From Pseudomonadales bacterium (GTDB taxonomy: Bacteria > Pseudomonadota > Gammaproteobacteria > Pseudomonadales > Azotimanducaceae): DNA of 41,886 nt. The DNA lies in contig JAFMIA010000008.1 in the NCBI GenBank assembly GCA_017854255.1, forward strand, positions 1 to 41,886. The letters run 5' to 3'. Made by a program: the position numbers and the translations under genes. Position 1 is the first letter of the stretch. Each line of letters opens with the position of its first letter. Below, piece after piece: positions 9,536-17,555 of the stretch. The notes beneath the pieces were generated by a model that saw nothing but the letters and a program-made list of their open reading frames with translations, did not search any database and was not told the origin of the DNA.

Positions 9536-10711
9536 ATGATCTTATTTGGGGTGTGGAGTTGTTATGCGGCCTTTGGGTTAACCGCAACCAGCCTCGCGCC
9601 GCTCGTACCCTTAATCGAAGCCGATCTATCGATTTCGCATACGGCGATGGGTAGCATCATGGGCGCTTGGCAGTTGACCTACATCGCTTTTGCGATCCCG
9701 GGGGGCATCCTCCTCGATAAAATCGGTTCTCGTTTTGCGCTCACGACAGGCGTGCTGATCATCGCTTGCTCGGCCATGCTGCGGGGCTTAAGTGACGACT
9801 ATTTCAGTATGCTCTTTGCCGTCATGCTTTTTGGCGTGGGCGGGCCCATCGTCTCGGCGGGCGCGCCTAAAATTATTACGCGCTGGTTCCAAGGATCCGA
9901 TCGGGGCCTCGCCATGGGCATTTACATGACAGGCCCAGCCATCGGCGGCGTCATTTCCTTAACCCTCACCCATTCTGTCCTACTCCCGTTGCTGGGTTCT
10001 TGGCAAAACCTGATGTTTCTAAATGCAGGGATCGCACTCTTGGTTGCCCTACTCTGGTTCGTCATCGCCAGTCGGTCCAGCATGCGCTCGGCTGAGGCCT
10101 TAACGCGATCCACTCAAGACAAACAGCCGCTTTTGATTGGCACGCTCTTAAAACAACCTGCCGTGCAGTTGGTCCTGATCATGAGCGTCGGCGTGTTTAT
10201 GGTGAATCATGGCCTAAACAATTGGCTGCCATCCATTTTGCAAACCACTGGCATGACCCTGATCGAGGCGGGTTATTGGGCTGCCATCCCAACCGTCATC
10301 GGAATACTCGGCTCACTCACCATTCCACGCCTTGCCACACCCGGTCGGCGGTTCGAGATTTTATTGGGTTTGGGTCTGGCCGCAGCCATCGCGACCATCC
10401 TATTGCAGTTTACCCATCCAGCACTGCAAACCAGCGGCTTAATTTTACAAGGCCTTGCTCGCTCCAGCTTGATGACCGTTCTAATCTTGACCCTGGTCGA
10501 GTTGCCCGGGATTGGCGACAAATATGCAGGGATGGCCAGCGGTTTATTCTTTTCAGCGGCCGAGGTCGGCGGCGTGATGGGACCGATTGCCCTAGGGGTG
10601 CTCTATGACCTCTCGGGCAATTTTAGTTTCGCGTTGACGCTTTTAACCCTTATCAGCGTGGGCCTTGCGCTTGCGACCTTACGGCTAAAACGTTTGGCAC
10701 AGGTCCGGTGA
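9536..10711 (+). CDS. MFS transporter (CynX/NNP-like group)
   Basis: A 391-residue MFS permease beginning WSCYAAFGLTATSLAPLVPL within the first helix. It has the loop 2-3 motif as GGILLDKIGSRFAL and a long second half starting near residue 205. The N-terminus is unusually tight: family members normally have a few residues plus YRW before this helix, and the upstream codons in this frame do read FAIYRW, but no ATG, GTG or TTG lies between the stop at 9497 and the ATG at 9536. The true start may be an unusual codon such as the ATC at 9524, or the 5' end may contain an error. It converges on the PhnZ-PhnY-like gene, 25 bp away. Confidence 0.85.
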   Translation: MILFGVWSCYAAFGLTATSLAPLVPLIEADLSISHTAMGSIMGAWQLTYIAFAIPGGILLDKIGSRFALTTGVLIIACSAMLRGLSDDYFSMLFAVMLFGVGGPIVSAGAPKIITRWFQGSDRGLAMGIYMTGPAIGGVISLTLTHSVLLPLLGSWQNLMFLNAGIALLVALLWFVIASRSSMRSAEALTRSTQDKQPLLIGTLLKQPAVQLVLIMSVGVFMVNHGLNNWLPSILQTTGMTLIEAGYWAAIPTVIGILGSLTIPRLATPGRRFEILLGLGLAAAIATILLQFTHPALQTSGLILQGLARSSLMTVLILTLVELPGIGDKYAGMASGLFFSAAEVGGVMGPIALGVLYDLSGNFSFALTLLTLISVGLALATLRLKRLAQVR

Positions 10712-10736
10712 GTCTCAAGCGACGCGCCCTACACGT

Positions 10737-12050
10737 CTATCGAATCGGATTGCCGACATTGAAGATGCCACCGTCATAGGCTCGTCCCGCTTCGCGTTCA
10801 GCATCCGGTGGGAAGAGCGCGCGTTTTTGCCTGAAGTACTCGGCTCGATGATCTCCTTCACTGGCTAAGGCATACGTGGCATAGACCGCGCGGCGCGACT
10901 GCAGGCTCTGATTGACGCCGGAGCGATGGGGTAAAAAGCTACTAAAAATCACAATATCGCCTGGCGCTGTTTCAATCGATTGCCAGGTCAATGACTCGAT
11001 AACGGGGTCGGTGAGGGTTCGATCGGCGTTCATCGGTAAGATTTCCTCGCAGTGCTCGACCTGAGCAACTTCTAGACAGCCGTTACGCTCATTGGCAGCC
11101 TCTAAACTCACCATCACGGTTACATGCTGGCTTTGACCAAACAAGTCAAAGGCCGGCGCATCTTGGTGGGCCGCAAAGCCTTGGCTACCTGCCAGTTTTA
11201 GATTGATTTTTTCTTTGAACAAAATGCCTGGCGCCTCGAGGCATTGCGCCACCCAGCCCATCATCTTGTTACCGGCCAACACTTCTTGCAGGCGAGGCGC
11301 ATCTTCCAAAAAATGCTCCACCCGGCAGCACTGCTGCCCTGTCCCACTCGCCTCAAAATACGTCATCCAGCGCTGCGGCCCTTGGCTTGCGATCATTGCC
11401 TGCAATTCATTCAGCCACAAAGCCGTAAAGCTCGCGTCAAAGGCCTGTGGGATCACTAGGTAACCGCTTCGCTTAAATTCGGCGATTTGATTACCTGTTA
11501 ATTGTGTCGAATTTAGATGGGCCTGAATCTGCGCCTCATAGGCCTCGAACTCGGGGACCATTGCCCTCGGCGCTTTCGCAAGCTCATCCCAATGCCGGAC
11601 GCGTAGCGCCAATTCAAAGTGAGGATCCGCTTCAAACGCTTGCCGCTCTGCAAGCGTCATAGCCCCACCTTGAAAGTGCAAGGTTTGTTGACTGGCCTGA
11701 CTGAGCCCCGCCCTGTAGGTTTCTGACCGTGCGACCTGATAGCGTTTCGCATCGACATGGCGCTGCACCAACGCACTTACGGTTGCTGAAAAACCCAGGC
11801 TTGCCAAAAAATGTGCGCCCAGCACTTCATGGGCTCGCGTACCAAACCCCGCCATCGAGTCTTGCTTTGGGTACTGCAAATGGCCCACGTCATGCAGGAG
11901 CGCTGCCAGCACCGCGGCCTCGGGCGCACCCGAGGCCCGCGCGTGAGCGGCGGCTTGTAAGGCATGTTCCCGTTGACTGACCGGTTCTCCAATATAATCT
12001 TGGTCGCCCTGCTCGTCATATAGCGCTTTCAGTCGAACAAAGCTGTCCAT
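10737..12050 (-). CDS. Fused HD-domain diiron oxygenase (PhnZ/TmpB-like) and Fe(II)/2OG dioxygenase (PhnY/PhyH-like)
   Basis: A 437-residue two-domain protein. Residues 1-180 match PhnZ/TmpB, the mixed-valence diiron oxygenases that cleave the C-P bond of 1-hydroxyphosphonates. DYIGE (Tyr19, Glu22) corresponds to the PhnZ gate pair. His29, His53-Asp54, His74, His98 and Asp155 fit the six iron ligands; His57 and Lys102 fit the phosphonate-contacting residues. Residues 187-437 form a phytanoyl-CoA dioxygenase (PhyH) fold with the facial triad His295, Asp297 and His375, the family of PhnY, which hydroxylates 2-aminoethylphosphonate. In known pathways these are separate genes. Start: ATG at 12050 overlapping the ligase stop as TGATG; a GTG at 12053 is the alternative. 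The substrate (AEP, its N-methyl forms or another phosphonate) is inferred only. Confidence 0.88.
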   Translation of the reverse strand: MDSFVRLKALYDEQGDQDYIGEPVSQREHALQAAAHARASGAPEAAVLAALLHDVGHLQYPKQDSMAGFGTRAHEVLGAHFLASLGFSATVSALVQRHVDAKRYQVARSETYRAGLSQASQQTLHFQGGAMTLAERQAFEADPHFELALRVRHWDELAKAPRAMVPEFEAYEAQIQAHLNSTQLTGNQIAEFKRSGYLVIPQAFDASFTALWLNELQAMIASQGPQRWMTYFEASGTGQQCCRVEHFLEDAPRLQEVLAGNKMMGWVAQCLEAPGILFKEKINLKLAGSQGFAAHQDAPAFDLFGQSQHVTVMVSLEAANERNGCLEVAQVEHCEEILPMNADRTLTDPVIESLTWQSIETAPGDIVIFSSFLPHRSGVNQSLQSRRAVYATYALASEGDHRAEYFRQKRALFPPDAEREAGRAYDGGIFNVGNPIR

Positions 12051-13594
12051 CACTGCGCCTGAGTAAGGTCGATCGAGTCTCTCAACACGAACTTCTGAAC
12101 CTTGCCGGTTGCATTTCGCGGTAAGGCATCCGTGTAGATCACATATTTCGGCTGTTTAAATCGCGCGAGCCGATCGCGGGTATGCCGTCTAAGCTGATCC
12201 GCATCCAGTACCGCGCCGTCCTGCAGCGCAACCACAGCGCAGCCGGCCTCGCCCCATTGCTCATCGGCAACCCCAATGACCGCGACTTCTCGGATCTCTT
12301 TTAATTCATACAAAATGTTCTCGACCTCCGCCGGATAAACATTTTCACCGCCTGAGATATACATGTCCTTCAAGCGGTCTTCAATCGTGATATAGCCGTC
12401 TTCATCGCGACTTGCGATGTCGCCTGTACGCAGCCAGCCATCAACAAAGGTCTCCGCGTTCGCATCCGGACGCCGCCAATAGCCTGGCGTCACCACTGGG
12501 CCACGACACCACAGTTCACCCGCTTCTCCAGGCGCTGCCTCCTCACCATCTTCTCTAACAATTTTAATTTCAGTATGCCGTAACGCTTTTCCGGCAGACC
12601 CGACCCGTGCAGGCACATCGTCGTAACCTAAGATGCAACAGCTCGCCATGTTTTCTGTCATGCCATAACCCTCCTGAATCACGACCCCGCGCTCGTACCA
12701 CCAATTCACAAGCGCCGCTGGCACGGCTTCAGCGCCGGCAATGCAGACCCTTAAGGAATCAAACGTCGCATCGCGATTTTTAGGGTGATCCCGCAGGGCA
12801 TTGAAAATCGCCGGCACGCCGAGGAAGTGCGTAATCCCCAATTCAGGATTTGAAAAAGCATCGAGCGCCGCACCCGGATCGAAAGCGCGCATAATGATGG
12901 CCGTTCCGCCGAAGAAAAGAGCGGGACACGTGAACACTTGTAAGCCGCCGATGTGAAACAACGGCATGACCGTCAAACCCACCATATCGCTGTTGCAATG
13001 CATACTGCTGGCATTGATTTGCGCCCAGACCATCATCCCATGGGTAATGATGACCCCTTTAGGCAGCCCCGTCGTACCGGAGGAGTACATCAACATGCAC
13101 TGGGCATCTGGCGTCAGCGGGACCATCTCGAGCGTTGGTACCAAATTGATTATCGCAGACTCAAAAGCCGAGGGCCCGCCTTCGCCTTGGGTTTCGATAA
13201 CGTGCGGGACCTGCACGGTCAAGGCATCAACAGTTTGGCTAAGCGCCTGGTCATAAATCATCACCATCGGTTCTGCATTGCCGATGATGTAATCCAGCTC
13301 CGGCGCGGTGAGCCGAAAATTCAACGCAAGATGCACGGCGCCCAAACGCCAAGTCGCAAAAACAATGTCTAGGGTGTCCATCGAATTCAGCGCCAGAACG
13401 CCAACCCGATCACCGGGACCTACGCCCAAACTTGACAGCCAAGTCGCTACCCGTCCCACGCGTTCGTGCGCCTCGACATAACTCTGCCGCCGCCCTGAGG
13501 GCAACTCAATTAACGCCGTCTGATTGGGTTTAAGCCCCGCGTTATAACCGAGCCAATCAACAACCATGCCGTGTTGTTCATTCGAATTTATCAT
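12050..13594 (-). CDS. AMP-dependent acyl-CoA synthetase/ligase
   Basis: A 514-residue ANL-superfamily adenylate-forming enzyme that would activate a carboxylic acid to its CoA thioester. The P-loop is YSSGTTGLPKGVIITH, the A5 motif YGMTEN, the hinge region WLRTGDIASRDEDGYI followed by GGENVYPAEVEN, and the catalytic lysine lies in NATGKVQK near the C-terminus. All core motifs are intact. The start ATG has AAGGAG upstream. Its stop overlaps the start of the HD/PhyH fusion gene, so the two are translationally coupled. It is divergent from the CmcJ-like gene across 194 bp. Substrate size is not clear; it resembles the medium/long-chain fatty acid and aryl-acid ligases often annotated as FadD-like. 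Confidence 0.92.
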   Translation of the reverse strand: MINSNEQHGMVVDWLGYNAGLKPNQTALIELPSGRRQSYVEAHERVGRVATWLSSLGVGPGDRVGVLALNSMDTLDIVFATWRLGAVHLALNFRLTAPELDYIIGNAEPMVMIYDQALSQTVDALTVQVPHVIETQGEGGPSAFESAIINLVPTLEMVPLTPDAQCMLMYSSGTTGLPKGVIITHGMMVWAQINASSMHCNSDMVGLTVMPLFHIGGLQVFTCPALFFGGTAIIMRAFDPGAALDAFSNPELGITHFLGVPAIFNALRDHPKNRDATFDSLRVCIAGAEAVPAALVNWWYERGVVIQEGYGMTENMASCCILGYDDVPARVGSAGKALRHTEIKIVREDGEEAAPGEAGELWCRGPVVTPGYWRRPDANAETFVDGWLRTGDIASRDEDGYITIEDRLKDMYISGGENVYPAEVENILYELKEIREVAVIGVADEQWGEAGCAVVALQDGAVLDADQLRRHTRDRLARFKQPKYVIYTDALPRNATGKVQKFVLRDSIDLTQAQ

Positions 13595-13788
13595 CTATGC
13601 GCTCCTTCATAATGTCATTGGAAAGCCATACCAGGCCTGCGGCGGCATCGCCGCGCCGTTTTTATATCGCGGGCCGTCACCCTCAACAGCGACGTGATAA
13701 AGGCCCATCAACGGTTACAGTCGACCGGTCTTTTTCTTTGAAATAGAGTACGCTACTTCGGTATCAGTTAGAACACAGGCCAATTCAA

Positions 13789-14607
13789 ATGTTGCACCCG
13801 CTCGCCCCCGTTCAGATTCATTATGCCACCCCTAATGGGGCCCTTGAGTCGCATCCGACCGCGCTCTTGGATGGCCGAGCCGCCTTACCAACCCTTGAGT
13901 TTGCCGCGACCGGATTTACCCTACAGCGCAATATCATCAGCAATCCCGATTGGACGGATCCAAACTGGATCAATGACACCCACCGTTGCCATATCCGAAA
14001 ATTGGCGATGCAGTTTAGTCATTGTGATGAGGCCATCGTTTATCCTGGTATCGTCCGGGGCCCAAAATCTTTAGTCGACCATGATGATCATTTACCGATT
14101 CAAGTTGCCCATTCCGACTTTACCGATGACTATCGTCCGATGGTATTAAACCCATCTCGAGCTTACGCAAAATTCTTAAGCCCATTGCTTGCCGAGGCCG
14201 GCAGTTCCTACACACGAATCAATGCCGCCAAACGGATTTTGGTGTTGCAATTCTGGCGCAACACGGGCGCCATCAACGCGGATTTACCGCTGGCCATTGC
14301 CGATGCAAGCTCAGTGCCTTATTCGGCGCTCCATCGTGAAACGGTCGCGCAGTACGGCGGCGATACCCTCGAGTTTGAAACGTTTCTAGTCAAGCCACCC
14401 GCAACTCCGAACGCTTATCGCTGGCACCATTTCGCCAAGATGCAGCACGATGAGGTGCTCATTTTCCGAACCTATGATAGCCAGCTCGAAGAAACCGGGC
14501 AGCCCTATTGGACGCCCCACTGCGCCTTCGTAAACCCCGACCCGGAAGCAAGCGGCCAGGCGCGGCAAAGTCTTGAAATGCGCGCCTTGTGCTTATTCGA
14601 CCGCTAA
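13789..14607 (+). CDS. CmcJ/NvfI-family oxidoreductase (GA4 desaturase-like)
   Basis: A 272-residue protein matching the CmcJ/NvfI (AsaB/GA4 desaturase) family. Recognisable blocks are VAHSDFTDDYRP around residue 110, VLQFWRNTGAI around 165, LPLAIADASSV, then RWHHFAKMQHDEVLIFRTYDS and TPHCAF, ending SLEMRALCLFDR. Family members include the 7-alpha-cephem hydroxylase component CmcJ and Fe/2OG-type enzymes of fungal meroterpenoid pathways, although some lack demonstrated catalysis. His-x-Asp (HSD) and the distal histidine in TPHCAF are possible metal ligands. It is followed after 160 nt by the FAD dehydrogenase on the same strand. Its reaction in this organism is unknown. Confidence 0.85.
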   Translation: MLHPLAPVQIHYATPNGALESHPTALLDGRAALPTLEFAATGFTLQRNIISNPDWTDPNWINDTHRCHIRKLAMQFSHCDEAIVYPGIVRGPKSLVDHDDHLPIQVAHSDFTDDYRPMVLNPSRAYAKFLSPLLAEAGSSYTRINAAKRILVLQFWRNTGAINADLPLAIADASSVPYSALHRETVAQYGGDTLEFETFLVKPPATPNAYRWHHFAKMQHDEVLIFRTYDSQLEETGQPYWTPHCAFVNPDPEASGQARQSLEMRALCLFDR

Positions 14608-14767
14608 GCGGTATCACGCATCACCTGTCGGACAGCGCCTCGAGCGCTTTGCGCGATGATCCGGACGCTCAGACCATGCGTCTTATCGGATATTAAAAAG
14701 TGCCTTACAATGGGCTTGCGCGTGACGCGTGATCCGCGCCCAATACCATCGAGATAACAGGCCTAAT

Positions 14768-16165
14768 ATGTTGCCAGATCAAGTCTTGTCTCAGCTCAAA
14801 GCGATCGTTGGGCCACAGCATGTCCTACTAGAATCAGAAGATTTGCAACGCTTCGGGGTTGACCGCACCACCCTTTGGCAAGCCAACCCCTGCGCGGTCG
14901 TTCTGCCGAGCGCGGTGACGATGGTGCAAAAAATCATCCGTCTCGCCAACGACTGCAACTTAGCCGTCGTGCCATCGGGCGGTCGAACCGGCCTAAGTGG
15001 GGGCGCCGTAGCCAGCGACGGAGAGCTCATCATTGCGCTGGACCGGATCAACACCGTGATTGATTTCAACGCCATTGATCGCGCCGTAACCGTTGGCGCT
15101 GGCATGATTACGGCCGACCTTCAGGCCTTTGCAGCAAAGCACGATCTACTCTACCCCGTCGATTTCGCGGCCGCCGGATCAAGTCAAATCGGCGGCAACA
15201 TTGCAACCAATGCCGGCGGCATCAATGTTATTCGCTACGGCATGACCCGAGACTGGGTCATCGGCTTAAAGGTGGTCACTGGCGCCGGCGATATTCTGGA
15301 TCTCAATCAGGGCCTTTTGAAAAACAATACCGGCTATGATTTCCGGCATCTTTTTATCGGATCCGAAGGCACCCTTGGCCTCATTTGTGAGGCGACGTTG
15401 CAGCTGACACGGCCGCAAGCTGACACAACCGTGATGGTCCTGGGGATCGAAACCTTTGCCGCCATTGTCGAGGTCTTGGAAGTCTTCAAAACCAAAATCG
15501 AATTGACCGCCTTTGAGTTTTTCTCCCAAGCCGCATTGGATAAGGTGATCAAGCGCCAAGGTCATTCGGCGCCTTTTGCAACTCAGGCGCCTTTCTACGC
15601 CCTAATTGAATTTGAGACCAGGACGCAGGTCACGAGCGTTGCGCTGGCCTTGTTTGAGCAGTGCGCGGCCCAAGGCTGGGTGCTGGATGGCGTTGTCAGT
15701 CAAAGTCTCGCTCAGACCCGCGCGCTCTGGCGACTCCGCGAGGATATTTCAGAGACGCTTTGGCATTGGCAACCCTATAAGAACGATATCTCAGTGCGGG
15801 TTTCGAAGATGTCTGACTTCCTAGCAGAGGTCGATCAACTGGTTGCTGCACGCTATCCTGATTTTGAAATCGTTTGGTATGGCCACATTGGCGACGGCAA
15901 TTTGCACCTGAATATTCTGAAACCCGAGGATCTACCGCAAACCGAGTTTTTTGAACGCTGCGGCATCGTGAGTCTTGAGATCGGTGAACTGTTAGCCCGA
16001 TATGGCGGCAGCATTAGCGCGGAACATGGCGTCGGCCTTCTAAAGAAATCGCTTTTGCCCTACTCGCGCTCACCGGTCGAAATTGCCTTGATGCGCTCGA
16101 TCAAGAAAACCTTTGATCCAAAGTCGATTTTAAATCCAGGCAAAGTCTTCGACGCATTGGTCTGA
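14768..16165 (+). CDS. FAD-binding oxidase/dehydrogenase, GlcD/D-2-hydroxyacid dehydrogenase type
   Basis: A 465-residue VAO/PCMH flavoprotein that oxidises a 2-hydroxyacid such as glycolate, D-lactate or D-2-hydroxyglutarate. The FAD-binding half shows PSGGRTGLSGGAVA and the segment AGSSQIGGNIATNAGGINVI. The C-terminal half has YGHIGDGNLHLNI and the closing FDPKSILNPGKVFD, with the metal/substrate histidines of HIGDGNLH and SAEHGVG. I chose the ATG at 14768 (AACAGG upstream) rather than the in-frame GTG at 14729, because homologues start close to LPDQVLSQLKAIVG. A strong intrinsic terminator lies about 105 nt downstream. The partner cytochrome or electron acceptor is not in the window. Confidence 0.93.
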   Translation: MLPDQVLSQLKAIVGPQHVLLESEDLQRFGVDRTTLWQANPCAVVLPSAVTMVQKIIRLANDCNLAVVPSGGRTGLSGGAVASDGELIIALDRINTVIDFNAIDRAVTVGAGMITADLQAFAAKHDLLYPVDFAAAGSSQIGGNIATNAGGINVIRYGMTRDWVIGLKVVTGAGDILDLNQGLLKNNTGYDFRHLFIGSEGTLGLICEATLQLTRPQADTTVMVLGIETFAAIVEVLEVFKTKIELTAFEFFSQAALDKVIKRQGHSAPFATQAPFYALIEFETRTQVTSVALALFEQCAAQGWVLDGVVSQSLAQTRALWRLREDISETLWHWQPYKNDISVRVSKMSDFLAEVDQLVAARYPDFEIVWYGHIGDGNLHLNILKPEDLPQTEFFERCGIVSLEIGELLARYGGSISAEHGVGLLKKSLLPYSRSPVEIALMRSIKKTFDPKSILNPGKVFDALV

Positions 16166-16268
16166 CGCCCGATGCACGCGCACAAACGATGCCCCTTCGG
16201 CACTTTGCTCAGACGCCCTCAGATCAATCCCGCGGTCGTGGAAAGGCACTGATTACAGGCCCTAAAAC

Positions 16269-16295
16269 CCGCCCTTTTAGGCGGCTCTTTTTTTT
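16269..16295 (+). terminator. Rho-independent terminator of the FAD dehydrogenase
   Basis: The stem CCGCC (16269-16273) pairs with GGCGG (16280-16284) around a six-base CTTTTA loop, followed by CTC and eight T residues (16288-16295). Confidence 0.8.
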
Positions 16296-16328
16296 CCGAC
16301 TCTTTTTTTCCCGGCTCTTTTTTTCCGG
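16282..16328 (+). repeat. Three tandem 15-nt CGRCTC-T(7-8)-C units
   Basis: The units CGGCTC plus eight T, CGACTC plus seven T and CGGCTC plus seven T follow one another with T-tracts at 16288-16295, 16303-16309 and 16318-16324, a 15-nt period. The array starts in the terminator stem and looks like a duplication of the terminator's T-tract. Confidence 0.75.
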
Positions 16329-16463
16329 CCCATTTTGACAGCCCGCGTCATACGTGGCCATTGCCCCTTAGTTCAGTTCTCGAAAACCGCGGCTCCGATG
16401 CCATTTTTTACGGGGCGTTTTTTATACCATAACGCATTATTTCAATGTCTTAGATTGAAAATC

Positions 16464-17555
16464 TTACGCTACAACGCCGCTTGTATCGGCGCGCACGGGA
16501 ATCTCGCAAAATAAATCCAACACAATCGCTTGAGACACGGCTTCATTACGGTGGCCACCGGCGCACCAAGAGGGCATGACCATTGAGTAAAGTCCGCTGC
16601 CACCGGCCACCAATACCAAAATCTGGCTAGGGTCTTTAAAGCAATGTCGAACTGCGCCCGGCTTGAGCCGGCTGGCAAAGCCCGGATTCACCGCGGCCAG
16701 TGCTTCGGTTGTGTGGACGCATCGATCATACAAAGCCGCGCAAATATCGGCACGAGTCAGACCTGCGCCTGCCAAAATGTTCGCATGTTCCGGATTCAGC
16801 ACCACTACCGCTGCGCCGCCCGTCAACGCCGCATTGTTGGTTGCCAAATTCGCCAAACCGATGGCGAGCACATTCAGCAACCGCTCATGGTCATCCCCGG
16901 CGTCGGCATCTCCGGAATACATCACCGAATGTGGCGCTTCGGCGCCCACAACCGTCACCACACTGTCTTCCGCGTTAAACCCTCTCGACACATGCAACGG
17001 CTCAAAGGGACTGGACGCCTCGTCTTCGGCAAGACAATAACTGAATTTCCCAGGATGCCCCAAGAGCGCCATATCCGAAACGCCAGGACGCGCGCCGCCG
17101 ATATTCATCATTGCCAGTCGAACGGCGCGCCCGATACTCGCGTTGGCACGAAACCCAGGCCCCAGCGCGCCAAACCCAGAGGCAATGCCGCCACACGCGG
17201 CTCGCGCGGGCCCATTCACCAAAATCAAAGGCGCTGTGCAATGCGTGGTGGCTTGCATTTCGGTTAAATCGAAGGCGGGATTTATGATCGCCTCAATGGC
17301 TGCTATCACGACCGGCATATGGTCTGGCAGACATCCTGCCATCACAGCGGCCACCGCAATTTTTTCAATCGTCGCCGAACCACCCGCAGGCCCCATATCA
17401 CCGAGGGTAAGCTCGGCTGCTTGACCGGTGGCGAGCACCATCCTTGCAACGCGCTCATCGGTTGGAATCACGACCGGTAGACCATCCGTTAACCCCTGAG
17501 CGTGGAGTTGTTCAAGTGCTGCTGCCTCACTCTCAGCAAAAAGCTTATCCGTCAT
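16464..17555 (-). CDS. Conserved partner protein of the UGSC selenoprotein, function unknown
   Basis: A 363-residue soluble protein that I recognise as a conserved type but cannot assign a function. It opens with TDGLPVVIPTDERV, and the rest is rich in Gly/Ala. Visible landmarks are TTHCTAPLILVNGPA (about residue 105), ARAACGGIASGFGALGPGFRANASIG, then GHPGKFSYCLAEDE and PFEPLHVSRGF. Near the C-terminus is MPSWCAGGHRNEAVSQAI. Several cysteines sit in well-defined blocks, which would suit a redox role. Its ATG overlaps the stop of the selenoprotein gene as ATGA, so the two are coupled and probably act together. No signal peptide or membrane helix is evident. Confidence 0.75.
   Translation of the reverse strand: MTDKLFAESEAAALEQLHAQGLTDGLPVVIPTDERVARMVLATGQAAELTLGDMGPAGGSATIEKIAVAAVMAGCLPDHMPVVIAAIEAIINPAFDLTEMQATTHCTAPLILVNGPARAACGGIASGFGALGPGFRANASIGRAVRLAMMNIGGARPGVSDMALLGHPGKFSYCLAEDEASSPFEPLHVSRGFNAEDSVVTVVGAEAPHSVMYSGDADAGDDHERLLNVLAIGLANLATNNAALTGGAAVVVLNPEHANILAGAGLTRADICAALYDRCVHTTEALAAVNPGFASRLKPGAVRHCFKDPSQILVLVAGGSGLYSMVMPSWCAGGHRNEAVSQAIVLDLFCEIPVRADTSGVVA

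Larger units (their letters stand above)
16166..16463. other. Convergent intergenic region with terminator and T-tract repeats
   Basis: About 300 bp between the FAD dehydrogenase and the UGSC-partner gene, which converge. It holds the intrinsic terminator at 16269-16295 and two further T-tracts spaced 15 nt apart. The right-hand part (16380-16460) is AT-rich, with TTTTTTACGGGGCGTTTTTT, but no convincing hairpin for the minus-strand gene. No coding sequence seen. Confidence 0.6.

Noticed and set aside
16644-17267. A 207-codon plus-strand ORF
   Set aside because: It is antisense to the UGSC-partner gene, with composition of a shadow frame (many His/Arg/Gln).
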